Shown piece after piece: positions 35,529-45,300 of a stretch of DNA of 64,000 nt (the stretch's first letter is position 1; each line of letters opens with the position of its first letter). Made by a program: the position numbers and the translations under genes. The DNA is taken from positions 2,294,001-2,358,000 of the forward strand of contig NZ_CP108476.1 in NCBI RefSeq assembly GCF_036226465.1, in the 5' to 3' direction. The notes under the pieces are model-generated. The model saw nothing but the letters and a program-made list of their open reading frames with translations. It was not told the origin of the DNA and did no database searches. This DNA is from Kitasatospora sp. NBC_01250 (GTDB taxonomy: Bacteria; Actinomycetota; Actinomycetes; Streptomycetales; Streptomycetaceae).

Positions 35529-36136
35529 TGGACCGGCAACAGTCTCCGGAGCGCGAGAGCATCACCCGCGGCCGGGCCGACCGGAAAGCCGACCGCAAGG
35601 CCGCTCGCCGGGCCGACCGTGCCCCGGCCGCCGCCGGGAGCCCGAAGCGCGCGGTGGAGCTCGGCTCGACCCGGCACACCCTGGTGGTGCTCGGCCAGCT
35701 GGTGCCGATCGCCCTGCTGCTGTTCGGCCTGACCGGCGGCGTCCCCGGGCTGGCCGCCGGGGTCGTCCTGCTGGGCGGCACCGCCCTGGTGCTGGCCCGC
35801 CACGTGATCGGCGCCGACACCGAGAACGGGGGCTTCCGGCGGCGCCAGCGGCTGATGTCCAGCCGGGACCCGAGCCTGGCCGACTGGCACTGGACCGTGC
35901 GCAACGGCCTGAACGCCAAGGACTTCCCGCACCCGCTGCGGACCCGGCTGCGCCGGCTGTACGCCGCGCGGCTCACCGAGCGGCACAACATCTCGTTCTT
36001 CGCCGAGCCGCAGCGGGCCGCGGCCCTGGTCGGCCCCGAGGTCTGGCCGTGGCTCGACCCCGAGGACCCGAGCGCCGAGTCCGAGCTGTCGCCGGCGGTG
36101 CTGACCATGCTGATCGACCGGCTGGAAGCGCTGTGA
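35528..36136 (+). CDS. Two-helix membrane protein of the MoxR operon
   Basis: A 202-residue protein with a basic N-terminus (RGRADRKADRKAARRADR), a hydrophobic hairpin of two helices (TLVVLGQLVPIALLLFGLTG and GLAAGVVLLGGTALVLARHVIG, about 50-95), and a conserved-looking cytoplasmic part with DWHWTVRNGLNAKDFPHPLRTRLRRLYAARLTERHNISFF. I know it only as a frequent hypothetical partner in this gene order. It overlaps the DUF4129 gene by one base (TGATG). Confidence 0.75.
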   Translation: MDRQQSPERESITRGRADRKADRKAARRADRAPAAAGSPKRAVELGSTRHTLVVLGQLVPIALLLFGLTGGVPGLAAGVVLLGGTALVLARHVIGADTENGGFRRRQRLMSSRDPSLADWHWTVRNGLNAKDFPHPLRTRLRRLYAARLTERHNISFFAEPQRAAALVGPEVWPWLDPEDPSAESELSPAVLTMLIDRLEAL

Positions 36137-36242
36137 CCCGCGCACCGGCCTGACGCACCGACGCTTTTCGACTTCCCCGTGCCGGGCGCCCCGCCGGCCC
36201 CGCACCCACCATCGCGAACACTTTCCCTTCTGTGAGGACCCT

Positions 36243-37276
<1,034 letters not shown>

Positions 37277-37280
<4 letters not shown>

Positions 37281-38707
37281 CGACGGGTGCGGCCACCACC
37301 AACGGGCCGGCGGGAGGCTCGGCGGACGGGCCGGCGGACGGGGCCGGCGCCGGGCCGGCGGCCGTCGGCAGCAGCCGGGCCATCGTCACCGGCCGCCCGC
37401 CGCTGACCGAGGAGCGCAAGTGGCAGCTGGCCATGAGCGAGCTGGCGAGCCCGCCGCCGACCGGCTGGCGCGCCACCGCGCGCACCCTGCGGCTGCTCAC
37501 GGTGGGCACGGTCGCGGTCATCGCCGCGCTGGTCACCGGGCACGCCTGGCTCTTCGCACCGGCCGCCGGGGTGGCCGTGCTGCTGGCACTGGCCGCGCCC
37601 GGCCGCACCAGGCCGACCCGGATCGACGCCGAGGCGAGCGTCTCGTCCCGCCGGCTGTTCGAGGGCGAGCGGATCACCGTCACGATCCGGGTCCGCCACG
37701 ACGGCGAGGCCGGACTGCTCGACCCGCGCAGCGTGCTGGGGCACGGCGTCTGCGTCGACTCCGAGCGGATCACCCTCGACACCGTCACCCTGGAACTCAC
37801 CGCCACCCGCTGGGGCCGCTGGACGATCGGCCACGTCGACCTGGACGTCTACGACGCCGGCCACCTGACCAGGTGCACCGTGCGGGTCGACCTGGGCGAG
37901 GCCGAGGTCTTCCCGCTGCCGACCACCGCAGGGCTGACCCCGATCCCGGTCCGGCTGCCGGAGCGGATCGGCGAGCACACCACCCGCCAGCGCGGCGAGG
38001 GCGCCGAGGTCAACGGGGTGCGCCCGCATGTCTGGGGCGAGCGGCAGCGGCGGATCCACTGGCCCTCGACCACCCGGCGCGGCAGCATCCAGCTCAACCA
38101 GTTCAGCGCCGAGCGGGCGGCCGACACCGTGATGCTGCTCGATGCGCTGGGCGACTTCCGGGACCCGGCCAGCGGCACCTCCACGCTGGACGAGTCGGTG
38201 CGCGCCGCCGCCGGACTGACCCGCGCCTACCTGCGCCTGCACGACCGGATCGGCGTGGTCTCGGTCGGCGGCGCCACCCGCTGGCTGCAGGCGGGCAGCG
38301 GCAGCCAGCACTTCTACCGGATCGTGCAGACCGTGCTCGACGTCCGGACCGACCTCGGCTACCGCACGCCCGAGCTGAAACGCCTGCCACCGACCGCGCT
38401 GCCCGCCGGCGCGCTGGTCTACGTCTTCACGCCGCTGGCCGACCAGCGGATGCTGAACCTGCTCGTCGACCTCGCCGACCGGGGCAACCCGCTGGTCGTG
38501 GTGGAGATCCCGGTCGGCGACCCGGTGGTGGAGGAGGACGACGAGATCGGCCCGCCGGCCCTGCGGCTGTGGCGGGCCGACCGCGAGGCGATGCGGTTCG
38601 CGCTGCGCAACCGCGGCATCCCGGTGGTCGCCCACCGTCCCGGCGAGGCGCTCGACCTGGCGCTCGCCCCGCTGTTGCGCAGCCGGATCCAGGGGAGGAA
38701 CCGATGA
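37277..38707 (+). CDS. DUF58 (von Willebrand-like) protein
   Basis: A 476-residue membrane-associated protein. A helical hairpin (LRLLTVGTVAVIAALVTGHAWLFAPAAGVAVLLAL, about 75-112) precedes a beta-rich domain and the DUF58 core: RQRGEGAEVNGVRPHVWGERQRRIHWPSTTRRG and VMLLDALGDF, with a von Willebrand-like fold to the end. It is the usual MoxR partner and overlaps MoxR and the following gene by 4 bases each. Molecular role in this operon is not established. Confidence 0.9.
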
Positions 38708-39357
38708 GCTCCACCGATCAGGTGATGGCCGATCGAGTGGCGGCCGACCGCGCGATGGCCGATCGGAGGGCAGACGGTCACGTGGCGGACGATCGGGTGC
38801 CGGACGATCGGGTGCGCGCCGAGGAGCCCGGGAGCCCGGTCGTCCGCAGGCTCACCGGGCACCTGGCGGCCCGCTGCCTGGGCGTGGCCCTGGTGGTCTC
38901 GGGCACCGTGCCGCTGGCCCTGGGCACCAAGGGCGGCCTCGGGATCGCCCTGTGGCTGTCCGTCGTCGGGGCCGGCTTCGCCTGGTGGGCCGCACCGCCG
39001 GTGCCCGAGGACGCGGCGCAGCCCCGGCTGCGGCTGTTCCGGCAGCTGTCCCGGCACCGCAACACGGTGCTGGCCGCCGTCGCCCTGCTGCTCGCGGCGA
39101 TGGCACCCGCCGCGGCCTGGCTCGCCGCGGCGAGCACCGTGCTGGTGCTGACCTACCTGCTGTACGTGGACACCTTCAGCGACGTCCACCGGCCGCCGGG
39201 GCGCACCACCCTCGCGGTCGCCTACCTGGCGTCCGGCGTGGTGCTGCTCGCCGCGCTCGTGCCGACCGGGCACTCCTCGGCGGCCCGGCTGCTGGCCGCG
39301 CTGGGCGTGGCGGTGGCGGCCGGGGCGGTGGGGCTGACCCTCTACGAGCGGCGCTGA
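38704..39357 (+). CDS. Membrane protein, last gene of the MoxR operon
   Basis: A 217-residue protein. The first 40 residues are a charged run built from Asp-Arg repeats (ADRVAADRAMADRRADGHVADDRV). Six hydrophobic segments follow, for example LGVALVVSGTVPLALGT, LGIALWLSVVGAGFAWWAA and TVLAAVALLLAAMAPAAAWLA. I recognise no family. Its place at the end of an operon with overlapping codons suggests a structural role with MoxR/DUF58. An array of 13-base repeats and a terminator follow at once. Confidence 0.75.
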   Translation: MSSTDQVMADRVAADRAMADRRADGHVADDRVPDDRVRAEEPGSPVVRRLTGHLAARCLGVALVVSGTVPLALGTKGGLGIALWLSVVGAGFAWWAAPPVPEDAAQPRLRLFRQLSRHRNTVLAAVALLLAAMAPAAAWLAAASTVLVLTYLLYVDTFSDVHRPPGRTTLAVAYLASGVVLLAALVPTGHSSAARLLAALGVAVAAGAVGLTLYERR

Positions 39358-39360
39358 GCC

Positions 39361-39395
39361 GACGTACGGCTCCGGCGTACGGCTCCGACGTACGA
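39361..39395. repeat. Tandem 13-bp repeats after the MoxR-operon stop
   Basis: GACGTACGGCTCC (39361) and GGCGTACGGCTCC (39374) are followed by a partial third copy to 39395. The array starts 4 bases after the operon's last stop codon and runs into the terminator. Confidence 0.8.
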
Positions 39396-39399
39396 CGAA

Positions 39400-39432
39400 G
39401 GGGGTGGCCGCTACTGCTCAGCGGTCACCCCC
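39400..39432. terminator. Terminator hairpin between convergent operons
   Basis: A 13-bp stem (39400-39412 with 39420-39432) with one G-T wobble and loop ACTGCTC. It separates the MoxR operon from the drug-exporter permease gene that ends on the opposite strand at 39451. Confidence 0.8.
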
Positions 39433-39450
39433 TCGTCGGTTCGCGGGGTG

Positions 39451-40377
39451 TTACCTCGCCAGCCGTCCCAGCAGGGCCGAGGCGGCGGTGATGCCGAGCG
39501 CCGTGGCCAGCGCCAGCACCGCGAAGTCGGAGACCAGGTGCGCGTGCGTGCCGATCAGCAGGCCGCGCAGCGCGTCCACCTGGTAGCTCAGCGGGTTCGC
39601 CTTGCTGATCACCTGGAGCCAGCCCGGCATCAGCGCCACCGGGTAGAGGGCGTTGGAGCCGAAGAAGAGCGGCATGGTGATCGCCTGGCCGATGCCCATC
39701 AGCCGGTCGCGGGTCAGCACGATCCCGGCGATGGTCATCGACAGGCAGGAGAAGAACGCCGAGCCGAGCAGGACCACCACCACGACGCCCAGCAGCCGCA
39801 GCGGGTTCCAGGTCATCGCGACCCCGAGCGCGGCGGCGATCAGCACCACCACGACGGCCTGGATCACCGCCTTCACCCCGGCGGCGAACGCCTTGCCGGT
39901 GACCAGGGCGGCCCGCGGCGTCGGGGTGACCAGCAGCTTGGTGAGCACCCCGGAGTCGCGCTCCCAGATGATCATGATGCCGTAGAAGATCGCGATGAAC
40001 ATCGCGGACTGCGCGATGATCCCCGGCGCCAGGTAGTCGAGGTAGGGAATCCCGCCGGTGGGGATGGCGTGCAGCTTGGTGAAGGTCTCACCGAAGATCA
40101 GCAGCCACAGGGCCGGCTGGACGGCACGGGTGTAGAGCTCGGTGCGGTCGTGGCGCAGCTTCTGCAGCTCGACCGCGCACATCGCCATTACGCGGGCGGG
40201 TACCAGTCGCCAGCCGGTCCGGGCGCGCGGCGGGACCAGCAGCAGCCCGAGCTCGGGGCGGCGGGCCTGCGACTGCCCGGCGCCGGCCTGGTCGGTGGCG
40301 GCGGCAGTGGCGGTGGCGGTAGCGCCCGCGGCCTGGTCAGCCGACGCGGGAAGCGGTGCGGCGGGTACGGCGGACAT
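39451..40377 (-). CDS. ABC-2 type permease (DrrB-like)
   Basis: A 308-residue exporter permease. An Ala/Gln-rich cytoplasmic head of about 75 residues leads to six hydrophobic segments, for example PALWLLIFGETF, IIAQSAMFIAIFYGIMIIWERDSG, AVVVVLIAAALGVAMTW, LLGVVVVVLLGSAFFSCLSMTIAG and SALLGRLAR at the end. The sequence GIGQAITMPLFFGSNALYPVALMPGWLQVISKANPLSYQVDALR is the ABC-2 signature region. ATG 40377 lies inside the end of the ATPase gene: the two overlap by 41 bases, so they are translationally coupled. Confidence 0.9.
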   Translation of the reverse strand: MSAVPAAPLPASADQAAGATATATAAATDQAGAGQSQARRPELGLLLVPPRARTGWRLVPARVMAMCAVELQKLRHDRTELYTRAVQPALWLLIFGETFTKLHAIPTGGIPYLDYLAPGIIAQSAMFIAIFYGIMIIWERDSGVLTKLLVTPTPRAALVTGKAFAAGVKAVIQAVVVVLIAAALGVAMTWNPLRLLGVVVVVLLGSAFFSCLSMTIAGIVLTRDRLMGIGQAITMPLFFGSNALYPVALMPGWLQVISKANPLSYQVDALRGLLIGTHAHLVSDFAVLALATALGITAASALLGRLAR

Positions 40378-41239
40378 CGCTGAAGTCTCCTTCCGGTGCC
40401 TGGCCACGGCCGAGGTCGCGCCCGGCGAAGTGGCGGAACACGTCATCCAGGGTGGGGTGTTCGAGCTCCGGGTCCTGCTCGCTCACCTGGTCCTTCAGCT
40501 GCTCGGGGGTGCCCAGCGCGCGGATCTTGCCGCGGTCCATCAGGCCCACCCGGTCGCAGTACTGATCGGCCTCGTCCATGTAGTGGGTGGTGACCAGCAC
40601 GGTCATGCCGGTGGCCTGGCGCACCGCGTCGATGCACTCCCAGACGCTGGTCCGGGCGATCGGGTCCAGCCCGATGGTCGGCTCGTCCAGCACCAGCAGC
40701 CGGGGCGCGCTGACCAGGGCCTGCGCCAGCTCCAGACGGCGCACCATGCCGCCCGAGTAGGTCCCGGCCAGCCGGTCGGCCGCCTCGGCCAGGTCGACCG
40801 CCGCCAGTGCCTGGGCCACCCGCGGGCCGCGCTCGCCGCGCGGCACGTCGAAGACCCGGGAGAACAGCTCGACGTTCTCCCGGCCGGTCAGCCCGGCGTC
40901 GGCGGACAGCTGCTGGGGCACGTAGCCGAGCATCCGCCGCACCTCCATCCGGCGCCGGGCGACGTCCTGGCCGAAGACCTGGACCATGCCGGCGGGCACC
41001 GGCAGCAGGGTGGTGATGGCGCGGATCGTGGTGGTCTTGCCGGCGCCGTTCGGGCCGAGCAGACCGAACACCTCGCCGGTGTGCACGGTGAGGTCCACGC
41101 CGTCCACGGCCTTGGTGGGGGCCGAGCCGCGCTTGCCGTGGCCGAAGGAGTACTCCAGGTCGTGGCAGACCACGGCCTCGCCCGGGGCAGGTGGGGCCGC
41201 AGCGCCGGTGGTGTCGGTGTCGGTGCGGGTGTCCGTCAT
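40337..41239 (-). CDS. ABC transporter ATPase (DrrA-like)
   Basis: A 300-residue ATPase with Walker A GLLGPNGAGKTTTIRAI near 62, the Q-loop region GYVPQQLSADAGLTGRENVELF, the signature YSGGMVRRLELAQAL near 160, Walker B LLVLDEPTIGLDPIAR, and the switch His in TTHYMDEADQYCDRV. The C-terminal part (ELEHPTLDDVFRHFAGRDL) is typical of daunorubicin-resistance ATPases. It follows a MarR gene with a 4-base overlap and overlaps the permease gene. Likely exports a toxic small molecule. Confidence 0.92.
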   Translation of the reverse strand: MTDTRTDTDTTGAAAPPAPGEAVVCHDLEYSFGHGKRGSAPTKAVDGVDLTVHTGEVFGLLGPNGAGKTTTIRAITTLLPVPAGMVQVFGQDVARRRMEVRRMLGYVPQQLSADAGLTGRENVELFSRVFDVPRGERGPRVAQALAAVDLAEAADRLAGTYSGGMVRRLELAQALVSAPRLLVLDEPTIGLDPIARTSVWECIDAVRQATGMTVLVTTHYMDEADQYCDRVGLMDRGKIRALGTPEQLKDQVSEQDPELEHPTLDDVFRHFAGRDLGRGQAPEGDFSDVRRTRRTASRVG

Positions 41240-41817
41240 CGGTCGTCCCCTCCGTCGTCGCCGCGGTCGTGGTCACCGCGGTCGCTGTCACGGTCACCGC
41301 GGTCGCCGTCACCACGGTCGTCGTCACCGCGGTCACTGTCACCGCGCTGGAGTCCGGCCGCCAGGCGGCGCAACGCGGGCAGCGCGGCGGCCAGCGCGGC
41401 CCGGTCCTCGGCGGGGAGCCCGGCGACCAGGCCGCCGACCAGCGCCTGGTGGTTGGCCCGCCAGACCTCCAGCCGCTCGGCCGCCGCCGGGGTGACGTGC
41501 AGCAGCGCCGCCCGCCGGTCGGCCGGATCCACCTCGCGGCGCAGCAGACCGTCCGCGACCAGCTGGTTGACCAGGGTGGACACCGAATTGCCCGCGAGGC
41601 ACAGCTCCTTGGCGGCGGCCGAGACCCGCAGACCGGGGTTGGCCGCCACCAGGCGCAGCAGCTCCACCTGGGCACCGCGCAGGCGCGGCACCGTGAGCTC
41701 CTGGCGCAGGCGGCGGCGCACCAGGCGCGGGATGCCCGCGAGGAGGGCGGGAAACTCGTCGATGGGGTCCGGGTCCGAGCTTCGCGCGGCGGGGATCCCG
41801 GGGTCGGTGACAGGCAT
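41236..41817 (-). CDS. MarR-family repressor with Asp/Arg-rich repeat tail
   Basis: A 193-residue regulator and first gene of the exporter operon. The MarR domain (about 20-150) shows LRGAQVELLRLVAANPGL, VSAAAKELCLAGNSVSTLVNQLVADGLLRREVDPADRRAALLHVTPAA. The last 35 residues are a repeat of Asp, Arg and Gly (RGDDDRGDGDRGDRDSDRGDHD), encoded by short tandem DNA repeats at about 41240-41346. The tail is not part of the family and may vary in length. A perfect inverted repeat 11 bases upstream of the start is the probable operator, so this protein should shut off marR-drrA-drrB until a drug binds. Confidence 0.88.
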   Translation of the reverse strand: MPVTDPGIPAARSSDPDPIDEFPALLAGIPRLVRRRLRQELTVPRLRGAQVELLRLVAANPGLRVSAAAKELCLAGNSVSTLVNQLVADGLLRREVDPADRRAALLHVTPAAAERLEVWRANHQALVGGLVAGLPAEDRAALAAALPALRRLAAGLQRGDSDRGDDDRGDGDRGDRDSDRGDHDRGDDGGDDR

Positions 41818-41827
41818 ACGATAATTT

Positions 41828-41846
41828 TAGCTCTCAATAAGAGCTA
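41828..41846. promoter_or_regulatory. Operator TAGCTCT-N5-AGAGCTA of the MarR/exporter operon
   Basis: A perfect 7-bp inverted repeat with spacer CAATA, located 11-29 bases upstream of the MarR start in an AT-rich patch. The adjoining ATAATTTTAG, read on the minus strand as CTAAAATTAT, could be the -10 region. Symmetry and position fit a MarR autorepressor site. Confidence 0.7.
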
Positions 41847-41867
41847 TCTGTCCAGAGGCAACCTTCC

Positions 41868-41932
41868 AGGCACCACCTTTCGGACACCACCTTTCGGACG
41901 CCGCCCTTCAGGCACCGCCCTTCAGGCATCCC
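41868..41932. repeat. Tandem 14-bp repeats (about 4.6 copies)
   Basis: Copies start at 41868, 41882, 41896, 41910 and 41924 (partial) with consensus RGGCACCRCCYTTC. The array abuts the stop codon of the DinB-like gene on the minus strand and separates it from the MarR operon promoter. It is non-coding. Confidence 0.85.
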
Positions 41933-42594
41933 TAGGCCAGCGGCGCGCTGTGCCACTGCTCGAACACGCGGCGCGGCCGTCCGGGCAGTTCGACCCGGCC
42001 GAGCGCCCAGAGCAGGTTGGTCCACTGGTCCGCCACCGCGCCCTCCCGCGGCACCTCGGGGAAGAGCCGCGCCAGCACCCGCTCGCACAACTCCCCCGGC
42101 GGCGCCCAGTCGAGCCCGAGCCCACGCACCACGTCCTCCGTGTGCACCAGGGTCTCCACCACGCCCATCGCGGCGAACCCCTCCGGATCCGCGACCCCGT
42201 ACGAGTGGTGGCCGCGCACCTGCGGATCGGTCGTCCGCACCGCCGAGGCCAGCAACGCGCCACCGGCTTCGAGGAGTTCGAGCAGTGCGGTGGGCCCTTC
42301 CTCGCGCCGGCCCCACACCGCGTTCGCCGGACCGCCCGGCCGCTCCCGATGCCAGCGCAGCGCCAGGTAGCGGTCCAACGGGACCCGCCGGGTGACCACC
42401 TGGGCCGCATAGGCCCACAGGCCGTCCGCGGCGTGCTCCAGCGTCTCCCAGCAGTCCCACTCCAACTCGCCGGCCGGCACCGACCAGTCGGCGTCGACGG
42501 CCCCCGCCAGGGTCGCCAGGGCGAGCCGGACGGCCTGATCGACGTCGTCCGCGGTGACGGGGGCGGGTCGGCGTACTCCATGATCATTGTTCAT
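41932..42594 (-). CDS. DinB/maleylpyruvate-isomerase-like four-helix protein
   Basis: A 220-residue soluble protein. The pattern WDCWETLEHAADGLWAYAAQVV, later HHSYGVADPEGFAAMGVVETLVHTEDVVRGLGL, resembles the mycothiol-dependent DinB/MDMPI four-helix bundle, with histidines that would bind a metal. Members use thiols such as mycothiol in detoxification. ATG 42594 is the natural start. It has no obvious operon partner; a MarR-drug exporter unit follows on the same strand after a tandem-repeat array. Family placement is moderate; substrate unknown. Confidence 0.65.
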   Translation of the reverse strand: MNNDHGVRRPAPVTADDVDQAVRLALATLAGAVDADWSVPAGELEWDCWETLEHAADGLWAYAAQVVTRRVPLDRYLALRWHRERPGGPANAVWGRREEGPTALLELLEAGGALLASAVRTTDPQVRGHHSYGVADPEGFAAMGVVETLVHTEDVVRGLGLDWAPPGELCERVLARLFPEVPREGAVADQWTNLLWALGRVELPGRPRRVFEQWHSAPLA

Positions 42595-42638
42595 GCGGCG
42601 AAAGCTACCAGGGGCCGCCCACCGCGCAGCCGGGCCGA

Positions 42639-43169
42639 TCAGGCGCCCTCGCCTCCCGCGAAGCAGTGCACGGCCACCACCGACCCATTGGGCCAGATCT
42701 GATCGACCGTCAGCATCAGTTCCCAGCCCAGCCGCTGGTACAGCGCGACGGCGGCGGCGCCGGACGTCACCACGTCCAGCACCGGGTGCAGCCCCCACGC
42801 GTGCGCCTGCCCGACCGCCGAGGCCAGCAACCGCTCACCGAGCCCGCGCCCGCGCGCGAGCGGCGCCACGTACAGCCGGCCCACCGCACCCGCCTCCGCC
42901 GCCTCCCGCCCGGCCCGCCGCGCCCAGACCTCGCCGGCCGAGGACCCGGTCCCACGACCGAGCGCGACGTGCCCGACAATCCCCCCGGTCGCCGACACCG
43001 CCACCCAGGAGGCGAGTTGGTCCGACTCGACCAGCCAGCGGGCCGGGTCGGCGGGCCAGTCCACCGGATAGCCGTCGGCCTCGTGCACACCGGCCAGCGC
43101 GGCCACGCAGCCGTCCAGATCCCCGGACCAGCGCCGCCGGACCTCGATCGCACCCGAACTCTCCGGCAT
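42639..43169 (-). CDS. GNAT-family N-acetyltransferase
   Basis: A 176-residue acetyltransferase. The acetyl-CoA site is VGRLYVAPLARGRGLGERLLASAVGQAHAWGL (about 96-128; motif A, with R-G-x-G-L-G), and the end has ALYQRLGWELMLTVDQIW as in many GNATs. The first half includes DLDGCVAALAGVHEADGYPVDWPAD. The acceptor substrate cannot be inferred. It is divergent from the PurN-like gene. Confidence 0.85.
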   Translation of the reverse strand: MPESSGAIEVRRRWSGDLDGCVAALAGVHEADGYPVDWPADPARWLVESDQLASWVAVSATGGIVGHVALGRGTGSSAGEVWARRAGREAAEAGAVGRLYVAPLARGRGLGERLLASAVGQAHAWGLHPVLDVVTSGAAAVALYQRLGWELMLTVDQIWPNGSVVAVHCFAGGEGA

Positions 43170-43312
43170 CGCCGCCCCTTTCGTCGGAGCCCAGGTTAGG
43201 ACCTCCGGCGGCGGGTCGGAACTGCCACAGTCGACGGCGCGACCTCAGGGACACTCCACCGGCATGCACCGGTCGTGGGACGGCGGCGGGTCCCGGCCGG
43301 GACGATCGGGCC

Positions 43313-43936
43313 ATGACGTTTCGGGTCGCGGTGCTCGCCTCGCACACCGGCAGCAACCTGCGGGCGCTGACCGCCGCCGCGGGCCGGCCCGGCGCCGGTT
43401 ACGCCGTCACACTGGTGATCAGCAACAACAGCGGCGCCGGTGCCCTGGCCCACGCACGGGAGTCGGGCATCCCGGCCCGGCACCTGTCCGGCCGCACCCA
43501 TCCGCAGTCCGCCGACCTGGACGCCGCCGTGGTGGCCGAACTGCGCGAGCACGCCACCGATCTGGTGGTCACCGCCGGCTATCTGAAACGGCTCGGGCCC
43601 CGCACCCTGCGCGAGTACGCCGGGCGGATCGTCAACGTCCACCCGTCGCTGCTCCCCCGCCACACCGGGCCCGGGCTGCACGGCCACCGCGTGCACCGCG
43701 CCGTGCTCGCCGCGGGCGAGTGCCTCACCGGTGTCTCCGTCCACCTGGTGGTGCCGGACGGCCGGCCGCACACCGTGCTCGCCGCCCGGCCGGTCCCGGT
43801 GCGCCCGGGGGACACCGTGGAGTCCCTGGCCGGCCGGGTGCTGCCGATCGAGCACGCGCTGCTGCCCGCCACCGTCCAGGCGCTGGCACTGGCCGCCGGA
43901 GCCGCCGGTGCCACCAGTGCCGCCGAGGGCTCCTGA
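43313..43936 (+). CDS. PurN-like formyltransferase-fold protein with altered active site
   Basis: A 207-residue protein matching phosphoribosylglycinamide formyltransferase in length and outline: VLASHTGSNLRALTAAA, LVISNNSGAGALAHARESGIPA, LVVTAGYLKRLGPRTLREYAGRIVNVHPSLLP and TGVSVHLVV. The catalytic Asn and His of NVHPSLLP are present. The region that should hold the catalytic Asp (the D-x-G-P-I/V-I stretch of PurN) reads VVPDGRPHTVLAARPV, and by my alignment that position is Arg. It may be a diverged formyltransferase with another substrate. ATG 43313. Monocistronic between a divergent GNAT gene and a terminator. Confidence 0.8.
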   Translation: MTFRVAVLASHTGSNLRALTAAAGRPGAGYAVTLVISNNSGAGALAHARESGIPARHLSGRTHPQSADLDAAVVAELREHATDLVVTAGYLKRLGPRTLREYAGRIVNVHPSLLPRHTGPGLHGHRVHRAVLAAGECLTGVSVHLVVPDGRPHTVLAARPVPVRPGDTVESLAGRVLPIEHALLPATVQALALAAGAAGATSAAEGS

Positions 43937-43942
43937 AGCGGG

Positions 43943-43977
43943 CCGCCCCGCCCACGCGGGAGTGCGGGGCGGGGCGG
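43943..43977. terminator. Terminator hairpin between convergent genes
   Basis: An 11-bp GC stem (43943-43953 with 43967-43977) lies between the PurN-like stop and the monooxygenase stop. The 13-base interior ACGCGGGAGTGCG could pair further. Confidence 0.6.
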
Positions 43978-43994
43978 TGGGATCGCCGGCCGGA

Positions 43995-45233
43995 TCAGGC
44001 CTGCGGGGTGACCGAGGCCAGGAAGGCGCCGGCCTTCTCCGGGTCGTAGAACCAGTTCTCGAAGTCGGCGGGGTTGTCGAAGCCGTTGGCGAACCGGTGG
44101 GCCACGGCCGGGAGCTGACCCGCCGCGCCGATCAGGTTGAGCACGTGCTCCGGCGGCGGGGCCAGCATCGCGTTGGTCCACTTGGTGACGTGCTGGGCGT
44201 TCTCCCAGTAGCGGTCGAACGCCGCCTGCATGAAGTCCCGGTCGAACGGCTTGTCGCCGTGGGCCAGGATCGCGTCCAGGTAGACGGCCGCGCACTTGGC
44301 CGCGTTGTTCGAACCCTGGCCGGTGATCGGGTCGTTGGCGACCACGACGTCGGCCACGCCCAGCACCAGGCCGCCGCTGGGCAGTTCGCCGATCGGGTTG
44401 CGCACCACCGGGGCGTAGCGGCCGGCCAGCGTGCCGCCCGCGTCGGTGAGTTCGACGCCGCCGCGGGCGCGGTCGTACTCCCAGGGGGTGTAGGTCTTCA
44501 TCAGGTCCAGCGTCAGGCGCAGGTGCTCGCCCGGGTCCTTGACGCCCCCGAAGACGTCCAGCGGGCCGCCGGGGATGCCCTCCCAGAACAGGATGTCGCA
44601 GGCGCCGGAGATGGTCAGCGCGGGGATCACGAACAACTCGCCGACGCCCGGCACCAGGTTGCAGCGCACCGCCTTGAAGTCGTGCTCCGGGCGCGGGCCG
44701 AGGCCGTGCACATAGGAGACCGCGAGGGCGCGCTGCGGCGCGTCGTACGGCGACCGGGCGGCGTCGCGGCCGAACATCGAGACCAACTCGCCCTTGCCGG
44801 CGGCGACCAGGACCAGGTCGTAGGTGCGGGAGAAGTAGTCGAGGTCCGAGACGGCGACGCCGTGGATGACCACCTGGCCGCCGCGCTGGGCGAAGGTCTC
44901 CAGCCAGCCGGACATCTTGATCCGCTGGTCGACCGACTGCCCGTAGCCGTCCAGCTCGCCCACCCAGTCGATCACCCGGGCGGACTCCGGGCCGCTGACC
45001 GAGACGCCGAGCCCCTCGACCTTGGGTGCGGCGTCCTCCCAGAAGTTGATGCCCAGCTCGCGCTCGTGGCCCAGCGAGGTGTGGAACATGCACTGGGTGG
45101 AGAGCACCCGCCCGTCGCGTACCTCGGCCGCGGTGCGGTTGGTCATCACCGTCACGTCGTAGCCGTGCGACTGGAGGCCCAGCGCCAGCTGGAGTCCGGC
45201 CTGCCCGGCCCCGACGATCAGTATCTTGCGCAT
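43995..45233 (-). CDS. StyA-like FAD-dependent styrene/indole monooxygenase family protein
   Basis: A 412-residue flavoprotein, the same length as styrene monooxygenase StyA. The FAD-binding motif is ILIVGAGQAGLQLALGLQSHGY near 4-25; VLVAAGKGELVSMFGRDAARSPYD and ADVVVANDPITGQGSNNAAKCAAVYLDAIL follow, as in StyA. StyA enzymes use FADH2 from a separate reductase (StyB) and epoxidise styrene or oxidise indole. No reductase gene is adjacent. ATG 45233 is chosen because the FAD motif starts directly after it. The gene follows the conservon (cvnD stop 45301) on the same strand with 67 bases between, so it may be a fifth member. Confidence 0.85.
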   Translation of the reverse strand: MRKILIVGAGQAGLQLALGLQSHGYDVTVMTNRTAAEVRDGRVLSTQCMFHTSLGHERELGINFWEDAAPKVEGLGVSVSGPESARVIDWVGELDGYGQSVDQRIKMSGWLETFAQRGGQVVIHGVAVSDLDYFSRTYDLVLVAAGKGELVSMFGRDAARSPYDAPQRALAVSYVHGLGPRPEHDFKAVRCNLVPGVGELFVIPALTISGACDILFWEGIPGGPLDVFGGVKDPGEHLRLTLDLMKTYTPWEYDRARGGVELTDAGGTLAGRYAPVVRNPIGELPSGGLVLGVADVVVANDPITGQGSNNAAKCAAVYLDAILAHGDKPFDRDFMQAAFDRYWENAQHVTKWTNAMLAPPPEHVLNLIGAAGQLPAVAHRFANGFDNPADFENWFYDPEKAGAFLASVTPQA

Positions 45234-45300
45234 CGCTGCCTGCCTTCTTGCTTGGTGGATCACTGACGTGCCTGACGGCTCCACGGCACTTGATGAACTG

